From positions 1 to 64,000 of the forward strand of contig CADBDH010000021.1 of NCBI GenBank assembly GCA_902793405.1: a stretch of 64,000 nt of DNA. Reading direction: 5' to 3'. The notes under the pieces were generated by a model. That model was not told where the DNA came from. It made no database searches and saw only the letters and a program-made list of their open reading frames with translations. The position numbers were made by a program, and so were the translations under genes. This stretch comes from an uncultured Bacteroidales bacterium. Lineage in GTDB: Bacteria; Bacteroidota; Bacteroidia; Bacteroidales; Muribaculaceae. How positions within the stretch are numbered: the first letter of the stretch is position 1; each line of letters opens with the position of its first letter. This document shows, in pieces, positions 1-8,534 of this stretch.

Positions 1-1584
1 CTGCACCTTGCCGACGGGAGCCGACACCACAAACGTGGGGAACCAGTCGCCATAGTCACGGCACACCTCATCTTCACGCTCATTGAAGTTGTAGTAGTCG
101 TTCTTCAGATGCTCATAGCGCAAGCCCACCTGGGCGAATACCAGGCCGAAACGGCGGCCAAACTCCACAAAGGCTGCCGTTGACGACTCGTTGATCTCAG
201 TGTCGGTGGCCTTGACGGGAACACTTGCCGTTGACGAGAACGAGTAGGCATCGGTGCGGTGGTTGTAGGAGTATTCACCGCCCGCCGACAGGTTGCCCTG
301 CCAAACGGGGTAACTCAGGATGAGCTTCGAGGCCCAGAAGTTGTTGCGGCTGCTGGTGTTGCTCTCGATGGTGCGGTTGACGGTGACGCCGTCCAGGACG
401 GTTGCCTCGCTGGTGCTACCCGGCGTCTCGGTGCGGTCAAACAGGCCGTCCACGTTGAGGTCAATGCCCAGGGAACCCACCTTGCCGTTGTAATAGGCAT
501 TGAAAATGTGCTTCCTGAAACGGTCGTGCTGCTCGACGTCGCTCACCGAGCGCTCGGTGAAGACGCCATTCACATAACTATCGGTGATGAACTGGTCTTG
601 GAAATCGGCGCCGGGATGGCGGTCATACTTGTAAAAAGCACCCATGCTGTGGTTGTCGTTGAACATATAGTTGATCTGCAGTTGGGGCGACAATCCCTTC
701 CAGATGTTCTTGCCCTCCTGCGTGACAAGGCCTTCGACCCGGTCAGGACCCACAAAATAAGACAACTGGTTTTCCTGCAGCATCTTGGCGTGTCCGTAGC
801 GGCCTGCCCAGAACGAGGCGGTGATATCCAATCCGCCTGTGCGGTAATTCACATCAAGGTTATTAGTGATGGTATGGCCATACTGGTACATACCCGTCAG
901 GTTGTCTTGGAAACTGAAGCCTTCACCCTGCGCCTTCTTGAGCGTGATGCGCACGACGGCCTTGGTCGATGCGGCATAGCGGGCGCCTGGGTTCTGAATG
1001 ACATCCACGTGCTGGATCTGATCGCTGCGCAGACGGGACAATTCGCTCACATCCTGCACCTTGCGGCCGTTGATATATACCTCGGCCTCGCCGCGTCCCA
1101 GCACCGTCACGGCGCCATCGCGCTTGGCCTCCAGCGACGGCACGCGGGCCAGCGCATCGGCCACGGTACCTGCCTTCTCCAGGATGGTGCCTTCGACAGT
1201 CGTGCGCATGGCCTCACCCTTGACGCGCGTCTTGGGCAACTGGCTCTTGACGATTACCTCGCCCAGCATCAGTGTGGCCTCGTTCATCTTGACAATCAGC
1301 CCATCGACGGGATTCAGGAATTGCGTCTCGTAGCCTATGCTCGACACCTTCAACAGGCCATCGTTCTTGAGTGTCCTAATCTGGAAGTGGCCCTGGTCAT
1401 CGGTCATGGCTCCCTGCACAAACGATGAGTCGGGCATCGAGAGCAGTACTACGTTGACAAAGGGCATTGGCTCGCCGTTCTCGTCAAGCACTGTGCCGGT
1501 CACATCCGGCGTTTTGGCGACGGCCGTCACGGCCATCAATACAGCAGTTATCAAAACCACAAATCTAAAAATCTTCTTGTTCAT
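1..1584 (-). CDS. TonB-dependent outer-membrane beta-barrel receptor (3' end outside window)
   Basis: Only the first 528 codons are inside the window; the frame is open to base 1, so the C-terminal barrel is missing here. The protein starts MNKKIFRFVVLITAVLMAVT, a signal peptide. A carboxypeptidase-regulatory-like beta-sandwich follows (residues about 28-105, VTGTVLDENGEPMPFVNVVL). Next comes a plug-like domain with LEKAGTVADALARVPSL and GEAEVYINGRKV, then barrel strands. This order is that of the CarboxypepD_reg/plug/outer-membrane beta-barrel family (PF14905 type), which differs from SusC proteins in the plug region. No SusD partner is visible. The gene lies 34 bp downstream of the LiaF-like gene on the same strand and probably shares its promoter. 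The ligand is unknown. Confident about the family, not the function. Confidence 0.8.
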   Translation of the reverse strand, partial: MNKKIFRFVVLITAVLMAVTAVAKTPDVTGTVLDENGEPMPFVNVVLLSMPDSSFVQGAMTDDQGHFQIRTLKNDGLLKVSSIGYETQFLNPVDGLIVKMNEATLMLGEVIVKSQLPKTRVKGEAMRTTVEGTILEKAGTVADALARVPSLEAKRDGAVTVLGRGEAEVYINGRKVQDVSELSRLRSDQIQHVDVIQNPGARYAASTKAVVRITLKKAQGEGFSFQDNLTGMYQYGHTITNNLDVNYRTGGLDITASFWAGRYGHAKMLQENQLSYFVGPDRVEGLVTQEGKNIWKGLSPQLQINYMFNDNHSMGAFYKYDRHPGADFQDQFITDSYVNGVFTERSVSDVEQHDRFRKHIFNAYYNGKVGSLGIDLNVDGLFDRTETPGSTSEATVLDGVTVNRTIESNTSSRNNFWASKLILSYPVWQGNLSAGGEYSYNHRTDAYSFSSTASVPVKATDTEINESSTAAFVEFGRRFGLVFAQVGLRYEHLKNDYYNFNEREDEVCRDYGDWFPTFVVSAPVGKVQ

Positions 1585-1618
1585 GATATAATACTTTTTA
1601 TGATTGTTCTTATGTTCT

Positions 1619-2164
1619 TTATTCTTCGATACTCACGCCGCCCAAAAAGTTGCTGGCGACGATATGGAGACACGGAGCACCGGGGATGGAGCGTCCTGCC
1701 GTCTCGTTGCCCACACCGCCAATGAAACTGTGGCTCTTCACGAGCACGTTGACATGCTTGGGGACAAACAGTTCGACACCGCCCAAGAAGGTGTGGACAT
1801 CGATCTCCTCGTCCTCGGTGATGACGGCTTCGCGCAGGTCCAACCGCAGCCCGCCGCAAAAGGCGTCCAGCCGGGCGCCATGAAAGGCTTCGCCCCGATA
1901 GCGGTATTCGTCGGCACCAAAGCGCACGGCGCAACTGATGCGCTTGCCGTCCTCGCCCTGGGGCACAGGACGCTGGAGCCACTGGGACGGATTCTTGTTA
2001 AAACTGTAAATTATGAGTTCGGCTCCAATATACAGCAGAAGAACGGGACCAAAATATTCCGTCCAGGAATGCTCCCAGTTCAACTGGATGATGCCCCACA
2101 TGTCGGCCAGCCTCAGCAAGGCAGCCACGATAAAAATGATACCGATAATTGTTCTGCGTGTCAT
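1619..2164 (-). CDS. LiaF/DUF1707-like membrane protein
   Basis: 181 residues. Two N-terminal membrane segments (about 5-22 and 38-55) precede a soluble C-terminal domain. The C-terminal half has repeated FxGGxxL/F turns (DAFCGGLRLDL, HTFLGGVELFV, HSFIGGVGNE, SNFLGGVSI), typical of the right-handed beta-helix C-terminal domain of LiaF and 'cell wall-active antibiotic response' proteins. In Firmicutes LiaF represses an envelope-stress two-component system. In Bacteroidetes the family commonly sits near LytTR regulators, and a membrane LytTR protein is encoded divergently here. A role in envelope-stress signalling is inference. The gene has a promoter with a 20-bp spacer and is followed after 34 bp by the beta-barrel receptor. 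Confidence 0.72.
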   Translation of the reverse strand: MTRRTIIGIIFIVAALLRLADMWGIIQLNWEHSWTEYFGPVLLLYIGAELIIYSFNKNPSQWLQRPVPQGEDGKRISCAVRFGADEYRYRGEAFHGARLDAFCGGLRLDLREAVITEDEEIDVHTFLGGVELFVPKHVNVLVKSHSFIGGVGNETAGRSIPGAPCLHIVASNFLGGVSIEE

Positions 2165-2220
2165 AATCGTATTGTTTAATATTGTTTTGTTTCGGCTAAC
2201 TTTTTTTGCTTAAAGCATTG

Positions 2221-2251
2221 CAAAGTTCCAGCCAAACAGCCATTTCCACAA
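2221..2251 (-). promoter_or_regulatory. Promoter of the LiaF-like gene
   Basis: On the minus strand, TTG (2251-2249), a 20-bp spacer and GAACTTTG (2228-2221) match the Bacteroidetes TTG-N20-TAnnTTTG pattern with one mismatch in the -7 box. It leaves an untranslated leader of about 55 bases. Confidence 0.55.
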
Positions 2252-2329
2252 GTTTCTGGGATATTCTGCATGATATTGTGACGAACGGCACTCCCAATGG
2301 GATAATTGGTATAAGTGTGACGAATGGAA

Positions 2330-2360
2330 TTGACTAATATGCATTTTTTTAGTACCTTTG
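2330..2360 (+). promoter_or_regulatory. Promoter of the LytTR gene, which fixes its start
   Basis: TTG at 2330-2332, a 20-bp spacer and TACCTTTG at 2353-2360 are a perfect match to the Bacteroidetes promoter. It lies inside the longest possible reading frame, so the upstream ATG at 2324 cannot be used from this promoter. The next in-frame ATG is at 2369, about where transcription should start, so the mRNA is probably leaderless or nearly so. Confidence 0.7.
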
Positions 2361-2368
2361 CCGACCGT

Positions 2369-3304
2369 ATGAGCCAAGGACAAAAAGATACCATCACAAC
2401 CCGCATCATCAGCACCGTGTTCACCGTGCTGGCGCTTGCCGTCTTCAAGCCGTTCGGCCTCGAAGCATGGCAATGGATGGCCTATGTACACCTGCTGGCC
2501 TTTGGCGTTTTGGGACTGACTGCATGTGCGGTAACCGAGGCCATTTTGAAATTTATCGTCAGGAAGCCCAGGTCCTACGAGCAGGGTGTCGATTACATCA
2601 TCAAGCGCAACCTGTGGTTCCAGCTCATCAACACACCCCTTGTGGCAATATTGATTTGCCTTTACCGCCATTTCGCTATGAGCAATACGGTGCAAGGCAA
2701 TGTGCTTTCATGGAGTAACTTTTTCGAGACACTGATTATCATCGCCTTTTGCAGTTTTGCCATCGGCCTGTACTGGCGATTCAAGTTCCGCAGCCGCTAT
2801 CTGGCTGCCGAACTCGAGGAAACACGCCTGCTCAACGAGCAACTGCAGCGCCTCCAGCAGGAATCAGAGCAACGAGCCCAGGCAGCAGCCCAAGCCGTCA
2901 ATGAATCATCCGAAAAGCCACAACCGGCAGTCCCTGCCCCACAACCGCCCGCTACCGTCACCCTCACCGGGTCGACCAGCGAGACAGTCACCTTTCCCAT
3001 CGCTCACCTCCTCTACATTGAGGCCGTCGGCAACTACGTGAAAATCTATCACTTACACGACGGCGAGGTGCGCAACGACATGCTGCGCGCCACCTGCAAG
3101 CAGATAGAAGAAGACCTGAAAGACTATCCCATGATTGTGCGCTGCCACCGCGCCTTCCTCGTCAACCTCGGGCAGGTAGAGCAGATCTCATCCCAAGCCG
3201 GCGCCATGCAACTGCTCATCAAGCACTCCCACGACTCCATCCCCGTCTCCCGCAGCAACCGCCCCCAAGTCAAAGCCGCCATCAGCCACCTGGAACCAAG
3301 GTAA
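2369..3304 (+). CDS. Membrane-anchored LytTR-family transcription regulator
   Basis: 311 residues from the chosen ATG. The longer frame from 2324 would start upstream of a canonical promoter and is rejected. There are four hydrophobic segments in the first 140 residues (TVFTVLALAVF, VHLLAFGVLGLTACAV, LINTPLVAILICLY, TLIIIAFCSFAIGLYW). Next come a Glu/Gln-rich coiled coil (LAAELEETRLLNEQLQRLQQ) and an Ala/Pro linker. The C-terminal LytTR DNA-binding domain has YIEAVGNYVKIY and IVRCHRAFLVNL, its two most characteristic stretches. There is no receiver domain, so the membrane part probably senses the signal directly. The divergent LiaF-like gene, and perhaps the receptor after it, are plausible targets (inference from context). 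Confidence 0.85.
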   Translation: MSQGQKDTITTRIISTVFTVLALAVFKPFGLEAWQWMAYVHLLAFGVLGLTACAVTEAILKFIVRKPRSYEQGVDYIIKRNLWFQLINTPLVAILICLYRHFAMSNTVQGNVLSWSNFFETLIIIAFCSFAIGLYWRFKFRSRYLAAELEETRLLNEQLQRLQQESEQRAQAAAQAVNESSEKPQPAVPAPQPPATVTLTGSTSETVTFPIAHLLYIEAVGNYVKIYHLHDGEVRNDMLRATCKQIEEDLKDYPMIVRCHRAFLVNLGQVEQISSQAGAMQLLIKHSHDSIPVSRSNRPQVKAAISHLEPR

Positions 3305-3306
3305 TA

Positions 3307-4956
3307 TCACATGCCGATGGCCTTGACCTGGGCCTCGAAGGTGTCGCGGTCGCCGATGGCGCCGTTCTTTACTTTGGCGCGGTAGTTATAGATGGTGTTG
3401 ACTGAGTAGTGGAGGAATTCGGCGATGCGACTGCTGTCTTCAATGCCCAGGCGGATGAGGGCGAAGATGCGCATGTCGGTGTTCAAGGTGCCTGGCTCGG
3501 GTAAGGTGATGCGGCACTCGGGCTTCAAAAGGGCATTGAAATCGGTAACGAAATTGGGGAACAGATGCAGGAAGGTGCTGTCGAACATCTCATACAGCTC
3601 AGTCAGGTTTTTGTCGCGCAGTTCGTTACCCTCGGTAATCTTGTAGAGTGCATCCAAGTCCTTGCTCTTGACCATCTTGTTGACGCGTTTGCGCATCTCG
3701 TCCAGTCGGTCGATGTAGAATGAGCACAGGTGGATGAATCGGCCCACGTACTCGTCCTTGACGCGGTTGGACTCGTTGAGTTTGAGGTTGGTCTGCCGCA
3801 TCTGGCTGTTCAGGTCTGAGAGCTGGCTATTGAGTTGTGCCAGCTGGGTGTTGCTGGCACTCAACTCGTTACGGGCCCGGGCGAGTTTCTTACGCTGGCT
3901 GTTACTATAGAACAGTATGCCCAGGAACAAGGCTGCCAGCAGGCTGGCCACGACAGCCAGGTAAAGGAGCTGACGGTTGGCGCGCTTGAGCGAGGCCTCG
4001 TAGTTGTCGCTGATGGCCGTCAAGACGGGCGAAATCTGGCTGTTACGCTTCACGGTATTGAACTTGCTGGCGCATTGCCAAGCAAAGTGGATGTACCGGT
4101 AGGCGCGGTCCATGTCACCATCGGCCATGAGCAGGTTGGCCAACTCCCACATGGCGCCCTGGTCCATCACGGCGTTCCTGACATCGCTCAGCGCCGACTG
4201 GGTAACCCAGTAGCGGGCCTGCACCGAGTCGCCCAGCAACTGGTAGTCCAGATAGCGATAAAATGCCACGATAGCAAATTCGTGGGAACCCTCCTTGACA
4301 TGCTCGAGGCGCTGGTCGCTGTAGCGCAACGCGCCTTGCCCGTCGCCAGAGGCAAAACATGCTGTTTCCCTGATTTGCAACGCCTCGTCGCGCGAGCAGA
4401 CCGTCGTGTCGATCAGTTCTCGGTAATGGTTACCCCTGGTATAGTATGACTGCTGGAGCCGCGGCACCTTGCAATAGTAGCCCAACTCGCTGTACAGGTG
4501 GGCAAGGGTGCTGTTGTACTGCTTGAGGTTTTGCGGGTCACTGATCTGTGCTGCGTCAATGCCGTGCAGGATATCCATCGCCTCATGATACATTCCAGAC
4601 TCGGTGCACTGCCAGGCCAACTGTATCTGGCACCCTTCTACTTCGATGCGGTTGCCTAGTCCTTCGGCCAGGGCAATGCATCGGTCGATGTAGTAGATGG
4701 CAGAATCGTTCATATAGGGTCTGTACTCGTCATAGAGTTTGCGGCAGATGTCGTAACGTTGCCTGTCATCTCGGGCTGCGAGCAGGGCTTTTTTAGCCGT
4801 GCTGATGCGTTCTTCGCGCTCTTGCACATATCGGTCGGTCTGCTCAATGGCCTCGTCGAGCTGACGGTAAACCTGATGCAGGTCTATCTCACCGGCCCAC
4901 GCGACAGGCGACACGAACAACAGCAATAATGTATATATCAAGAATCGATTTTTCAT
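3307..4956 (-). CDS. DUF6377-type TPR sensor/regulator of the beta-glucan locus
   Basis: 549 residues. A signal peptide ends near AWAGEID. TPR-like helical repeats fill about residues 25-330. A single membrane segment (LLYLAVVASLLAALFLGILFY, about 332-352) is followed by a coiled coil (NELSASNTQLAQLNSQLSDL). The C-terminal domain ends in a LuxR-like helix-turn-helix, DSSRIAEFLHYSVNTIYNYR. The order (periplasmic TPRs, one membrane pass, cytoplasmic DUF6377 and HTH) is that of Bacteroidetes regulators often encoded beside SusC/SusD loci. It is divergent from susC with a 366-bp gap, so control of the neighbouring beta-glucan genes is likely but inferred. It has no kinase or receiver motifs, so it is not a hybrid two-component system. 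Confidence 0.8.
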   Translation of the reverse strand: MKNRFLIYTLLLLFVSPVAWAGEIDLHQVYRQLDEAIEQTDRYVQEREERISTAKKALLAARDDRQRYDICRKLYDEYRPYMNDSAIYYIDRCIALAEGLGNRIEVEGCQIQLAWQCTESGMYHEAMDILHGIDAAQISDPQNLKQYNSTLAHLYSELGYYCKVPRLQQSYYTRGNHYRELIDTTVCSRDEALQIRETACFASGDGQGALRYSDQRLEHVKEGSHEFAIVAFYRYLDYQLLGDSVQARYWVTQSALSDVRNAVMDQGAMWELANLLMADGDMDRAYRYIHFAWQCASKFNTVKRNSQISPVLTAISDNYEASLKRANRQLLYLAVVASLLAALFLGILFYSNSQRKKLARARNELSASNTQLAQLNSQLSDLNSQMRQTNLKLNESNRVKDEYVGRFIHLCSFYIDRLDEMRKRVNKMVKSKDLDALYKITEGNELRDKNLTELYEMFDSTFLHLFPNFVTDFNALLKPECRITLPEPGTLNTDMRIFALIRLGIEDSSRIAEFLHYSVNTIYNYRAKVKNGAIGDRDTFEAQVKAIGM

Positions 4957-4986
4957 CTCAAGAGGTTATCGTTTTTAATCCACTGG

Positions 4987-5017
4987 CAAATTTAAGTGTA
5001 ATCCCACTCCCAGCCAA
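4987..5017 (-). promoter_or_regulatory. Promoter of the DUF6377 regulator
   Basis: On the minus strand, TTG (5017-5015), a 20-bp spacer and TAAATTTG (4994-4987) are a perfect Bacteroidetes promoter, about 30 bases upstream of the ATG at 4956. Confidence 0.7.
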
Positions 5018-5322
5018 CAAAAATGGCAAAATCTTCGATGAAATGGCGTTTTTTATGCTTTTCGGCAGTATCACATTTTAACCACTTTTTAACGATTGCC
5101 GGTTTTGCACAACCAGTTGATTATCATTTATTTATCAGAAATTAGAGCCTCAAAACATCCACTTTTTGACTTTTGGGCTGAACGTCACATTATTTATTCA
5201 TATAAATTTGCGATGTGGAAACCGCATGAAACATGCACCCAAAACCAAGACGTTACATATTGATAGCTTTTTGAAACAAGCAACACAATATTTTTTATAT
5301 ATAAACCAATAAACAATGTGAC
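5018..5322 (+). promoter_or_regulatory. Upstream region of the beta-glucan susC, with a -7 box
   Basis: This AT-rich region between the regulator and susC holds a perfect -7 box TAAATTTG at 5203-5210. There is no good TTG at the usual distance, as expected for a promoter that needs an activator. The predicted leader is about 105 bases. No clear inverted operator was seen by eye. Confidence 0.5.
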
Positions 5323-8300
5323 ATGAAAGAGAAAAGATTACTTTCACTGCTGTTGACAGTCATGCTGTCTATAGCGGCATTTGCACAGAATCAGACTTTC
5401 ACGGGCACTGTCGTTGATCCCAACGGCGAGCCGGTGATTGGTGCTACAATTGTGCAAAAGGGAACGTCGAACACTACCGTAACGGACTTCGACGGCAATT
5501 TCTCCATCAACGCACCTGCTGGTGCCGAGTTGGAAATCACTTATGTGGGTTATGGTAAGCAGACCGTGCTTGCCGGTGAGAACATGCACATCGTCATCAC
5601 CGAGGACGCTGAGTTGCTCAACGAGGTAGTCGTTATCGGTTATGGTGTGCAGAAGAAGAGCGTTGTGACGGCCTCCATCGCCAAGGTTTCGGCCGAAGAC
5701 CTGGCAGGCAAGACCCGTCTGCGTGCCGAGGATGCCCTGAAGGGTATGGCCGCCGGTGTCAACGTCATCTCCTCTTCGGGTCAGCCCGGTTCGCAGTCGA
5801 TGATCCGCATCCGCGGTATCGGCACCATCAACGACTCCAATCCCCTCTACATCATTGACGGCATGCCCACCGACCAGTATGGTATGGAGAGCGTCAACCC
5901 CTATGATATCGAGAGTATTGAGGTTCTGAAGGATGCCGCATCGGGCGCCATCTACGGTGCACGTGCAGCCAACGGTGTTATCCTCGTGACGACCAAGAAG
6001 GGCCGCGTGGGTAAAGCCAACATCCGCTACGACTTCTCCTATGGCTGGCAGAGCGCCTGGAGAAAGCGCAGTGTGACCGGTGCTACCGACTATGCTATCC
6101 TGCAGAACGAGCGCCGCTTGCAGAACGGTCTGTCTCCGCTCTATCAGGATCCCTACAACCTGGTTGACGCCAACGGCGACAAGATCGTCGGCTTCGGTAC
6201 CGACTGGCAGAAACTGCTCTTCAACGACAATGCACCCATCATGCAGCACGATGTATCGATCAGCGGTGCTTCTGAGAAAGTGAACTACTACCTGTCGCTG
6301 GGTTACTTTACCCAGGACGGTATTGTGGGCGGTAACTATGGCCAGTCAAACTATGACCGTCTGACCATCCGCGCCAACAACATGTTCAACCTCATCGATG
6401 CCACCAAGGAGCGCAACTTCCTGAACAAATTGGATCTGGGCGCTAACCTTTCTTATATGCGCGTGCACAGCACCGGCATCGAGTCCAACTCAACTTGGGG
6501 CTCTCCCCTGGGTTCGGCCCTCTATCTCGCTCCCACCCTGCCCGTCACCCTGAAAGGCGCTATCGCCCAGGAGATGATGAAACGCTACAGCGCATTTGAC
6601 CTGTATAAGGATGAGAACGGCAATCCTTACACGATTCCCGGTTTCATCGGCAGCTATCAGGAGCAGAACAACCCCATCGCCATGATGCATGGCAATCCCA
6701 ACAAGAACTGGAGCCACAAGTTCATGCCCAAGTTCTCGATTGACCTGCAACTGTGGGATGCGTTGAAGTACCACTTCACCTACAGCGCCGAGCTCTCGTT
6801 CTGGGGCTATGATGGCGCTACCCTGCAGAAGTACTACTTCTCGGGCAACAACAATGCCGACCACACCTCGGCAGTAGCCTTCAAGGGCAACAACAACACC
6901 TGGCAGATAGAGAACACCGTGACCTATGACAAGACCTTCGGCAAGCACACCATCGGCGTCGTGCTCGGCCAGAGTGCCTTGAAGTTCAAGGGTGACGAGC
7001 TGGGCGGTTCACACTGGTATCTTGTGAATCCCAATAAGCCCAGCATCAACTACACCACCGGCGGCGATATCGAAATCTCGACCGACGCCGACGGCAAGAT
7101 GACCGGTGCCACTAGCCTCGTGGGCGCGTGGGGCGGTCCCTACACCGAGCACCGTCTGTCTTCACTGTTCGCCCGCTTGAGCTACAACTATGACGAGCGC
7201 TACATGATCCAGGCTACCGTGCGCCGCGACGGTTCGAGCCGCTTCGGTTCAAACCACCGCTACGGTATCTTCCCCTCGTTCTCACTGGGTTGGAACATCA
7301 TGAACGAGAAGTTCATGGAGGACCAACGCGACTGGCTGAACAACCTGAAGCTGCGCTTCAGCTGGGGTAAGAACGGTAACGACAACATCGGTGACTTTGC
7401 TTACACCACCATGACCACCCTGGGTAACACCAGTAACTACTACTTCGGTCAGACCGGAGCTATGGTTTACGGCTCTAAGGCCAACCGCCTGGCTAACGAG
7501 GACCTGAAGTGGGAGGAGAGCGAACAGACCAACGTCGGTATCGACTTCGGCTTCTGGAACAACAAGCTGACCTTCAGCGTTGACTACTATATCAAGAAGA
7601 CCAACGGCATGATTATCGAGATGCCCATCCCAAGCTACGTGGGTGAGGCTCGCCCGCTGGCCAACGTGGGTGACATGGAGAACAGCGGTGTCGAGTTTGA
7701 GCTCGGTTATCGTTGGAACATCTCTGACGTACACTTCAACCTCAAGGGTAACGCATCTTACCTGAAGAACAAGCTGAAAAACCTGGGTAACGACACCGGC
7801 TTCCTGAACTACGGCATCAGCCAGTTCAGCGACGGTGGCACTCGTGCCGAGAACGGCCAGCCCTTCCCCTTCTTCTACGGCTATAAGACCAACGGCATCC
7901 TGCAGAACAAGGCCGAGGCCGACGCTTATAACTCGAAATACGGCACCTCGTCCAATCCTGGTGACTTCCGCTTTGTGGACACCAACGGCGACAGCAAGAT
8001 CAACAGCGACGACCGCACCAACATCGGTAACGGTGTGCCCGACTGGACCTTCGGTCTGAACTTCGACGTTGAGTGGAGAGGCTTTGACTTTGGCGTATTC
8101 TTCCAGGGCGTTCATGGTGCCGACGTATTCGACGCCACCTACCGCCAGGACATCGCATCGGGTAACTATCCCACTTGGGTACTCCAGCGCTGGACCGGTG
8201 AGGGCACCAGCAACACCGTGCCCACCCTGGGTGACTCCAAGAACTGGGTATGCAGTGACATGTACATTCAGGACGGCAGCTACCTGCGCCTGAAGAACAT

Positions 8301-8511
8301 CACCCTGGGTTATACCCTGAATCCCCGCCTGACCAACAAGATCGGTGTCAGCCGTCTGCGCATCTTCGGCCGCGCCGAGAATCTCTTCACCTGGACCAAG
8401 TATTGGGGCTTCGATCCCGAAATCGGTTCCGGTTCCACCAGCCTTGGTGTAGACTACGGTATCTATCCGCAGCCCCGCACCTTCACTGTCGGATGTAACC
8501 TCTCATTCTAA
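5323..8511 (+). CDS. SusC/RagA-type TonB-linked transporter of the beta-glucan locus
   Basis: 1062 residues, normal for SusC. The signal peptide is MKEKRLLSLLLTVMLSIAAFAQ. A carboxypeptidase-regulatory-like domain follows (about 23-100, FTGTVVDPNGEPVIGATIVQ). The TonB-dependent plug contains EVVVIGYGVQKKS, IRIRGIGTINDSNPLYIIDG and SIEVLKDAASGAIYGARAANG. The barrel ends in the aromatic terminal strand FTVGCNLSF. It imports oligosaccharides across the outer membrane with energy from TonB. It is the first gene of an apparent operon: susD follows after 23 bp, then a binding lipoprotein, GH16 and GH5-GH3. From these enzymes the substrate is probably a beta-1,3 or mixed-linkage glucan (inference). 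Unlike the three other SusC proteins in the window it has no C-terminal OmpA domain. Confidence 0.93.
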   Translation: MKEKRLLSLLLTVMLSIAAFAQNQTFTGTVVDPNGEPVIGATIVQKGTSNTTVTDFDGNFSINAPAGAELEITYVGYGKQTVLAGENMHIVITEDAELLNEVVVIGYGVQKKSVVTASIAKVSAEDLAGKTRLRAEDALKGMAAGVNVISSSGQPGSQSMIRIRGIGTINDSNPLYIIDGMPTDQYGMESVNPYDIESIEVLKDAASGAIYGARAANGVILVTTKKGRVGKANIRYDFSYGWQSAWRKRSVTGATDYAILQNERRLQNGLSPLYQDPYNLVDANGDKIVGFGTDWQKLLFNDNAPIMQHDVSISGASEKVNYYLSLGYFTQDGIVGGNYGQSNYDRLTIRANNMFNLIDATKERNFLNKLDLGANLSYMRVHSTGIESNSTWGSPLGSALYLAPTLPVTLKGAIAQEMMKRYSAFDLYKDENGNPYTIPGFIGSYQEQNNPIAMMHGNPNKNWSHKFMPKFSIDLQLWDALKYHFTYSAELSFWGYDGATLQKYYFSGNNNADHTSAVAFKGNNNTWQIENTVTYDKTFGKHTIGVVLGQSALKFKGDELGGSHWYLVNPNKPSINYTTGGDIEISTDADGKMTGATSLVGAWGGPYTEHRLSSLFARLSYNYDERYMIQATVRRDGSSRFGSNHRYGIFPSFSLGWNIMNEKFMEDQRDWLNNLKLRFSWGKNGNDNIGDFAYTTMTTLGNTSNYYFGQTGAMVYGSKANRLANEDLKWEESEQTNVGIDFGFWNNKLTFSVDYYIKKTNGMIIEMPIPSYVGEARPLANVGDMENSGVEFELGYRWNISDVHFNLKGNASYLKNKLKNLGNDTGFLNYGISQFSDGGTRAENGQPFPFFYGYKTNGILQNKAEADAYNSKYGTSSNPGDFRFVDTNGDSKINSDDRTNIGNGVPDWTFGLNFDVEWRGFDFGVFFQGVHGADVFDATYRQDIASGNYPTWVLQRWTGEGTSNTVPTLGDSKNWVCSDMYIQDGSYLRLKNITLGYTLNPRLTNKIGVSRLRIFGRAENLFTWTKYWGFDPEIGSGSTSLGVDYGIYPQPRTFTVGCNLSF

Positions 8512-8534
8512 TAATCCAATAAAGAATTATCAAT

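Noticed and set aside
259-1428. Long plus-strand ORF opposite the beta-barrel receptor (389 codons)
   Set aside because: It mirrors a clear receptor reading frame on the other strand, and its protein is a low-complexity Val/Ala/Leu mix without family features.
2324-2368. Upstream start of the LytTR gene
   Set aside because: A consensus promoter lies between this ATG and the one at 2369, so the upstream codons would not be transcribed from it.
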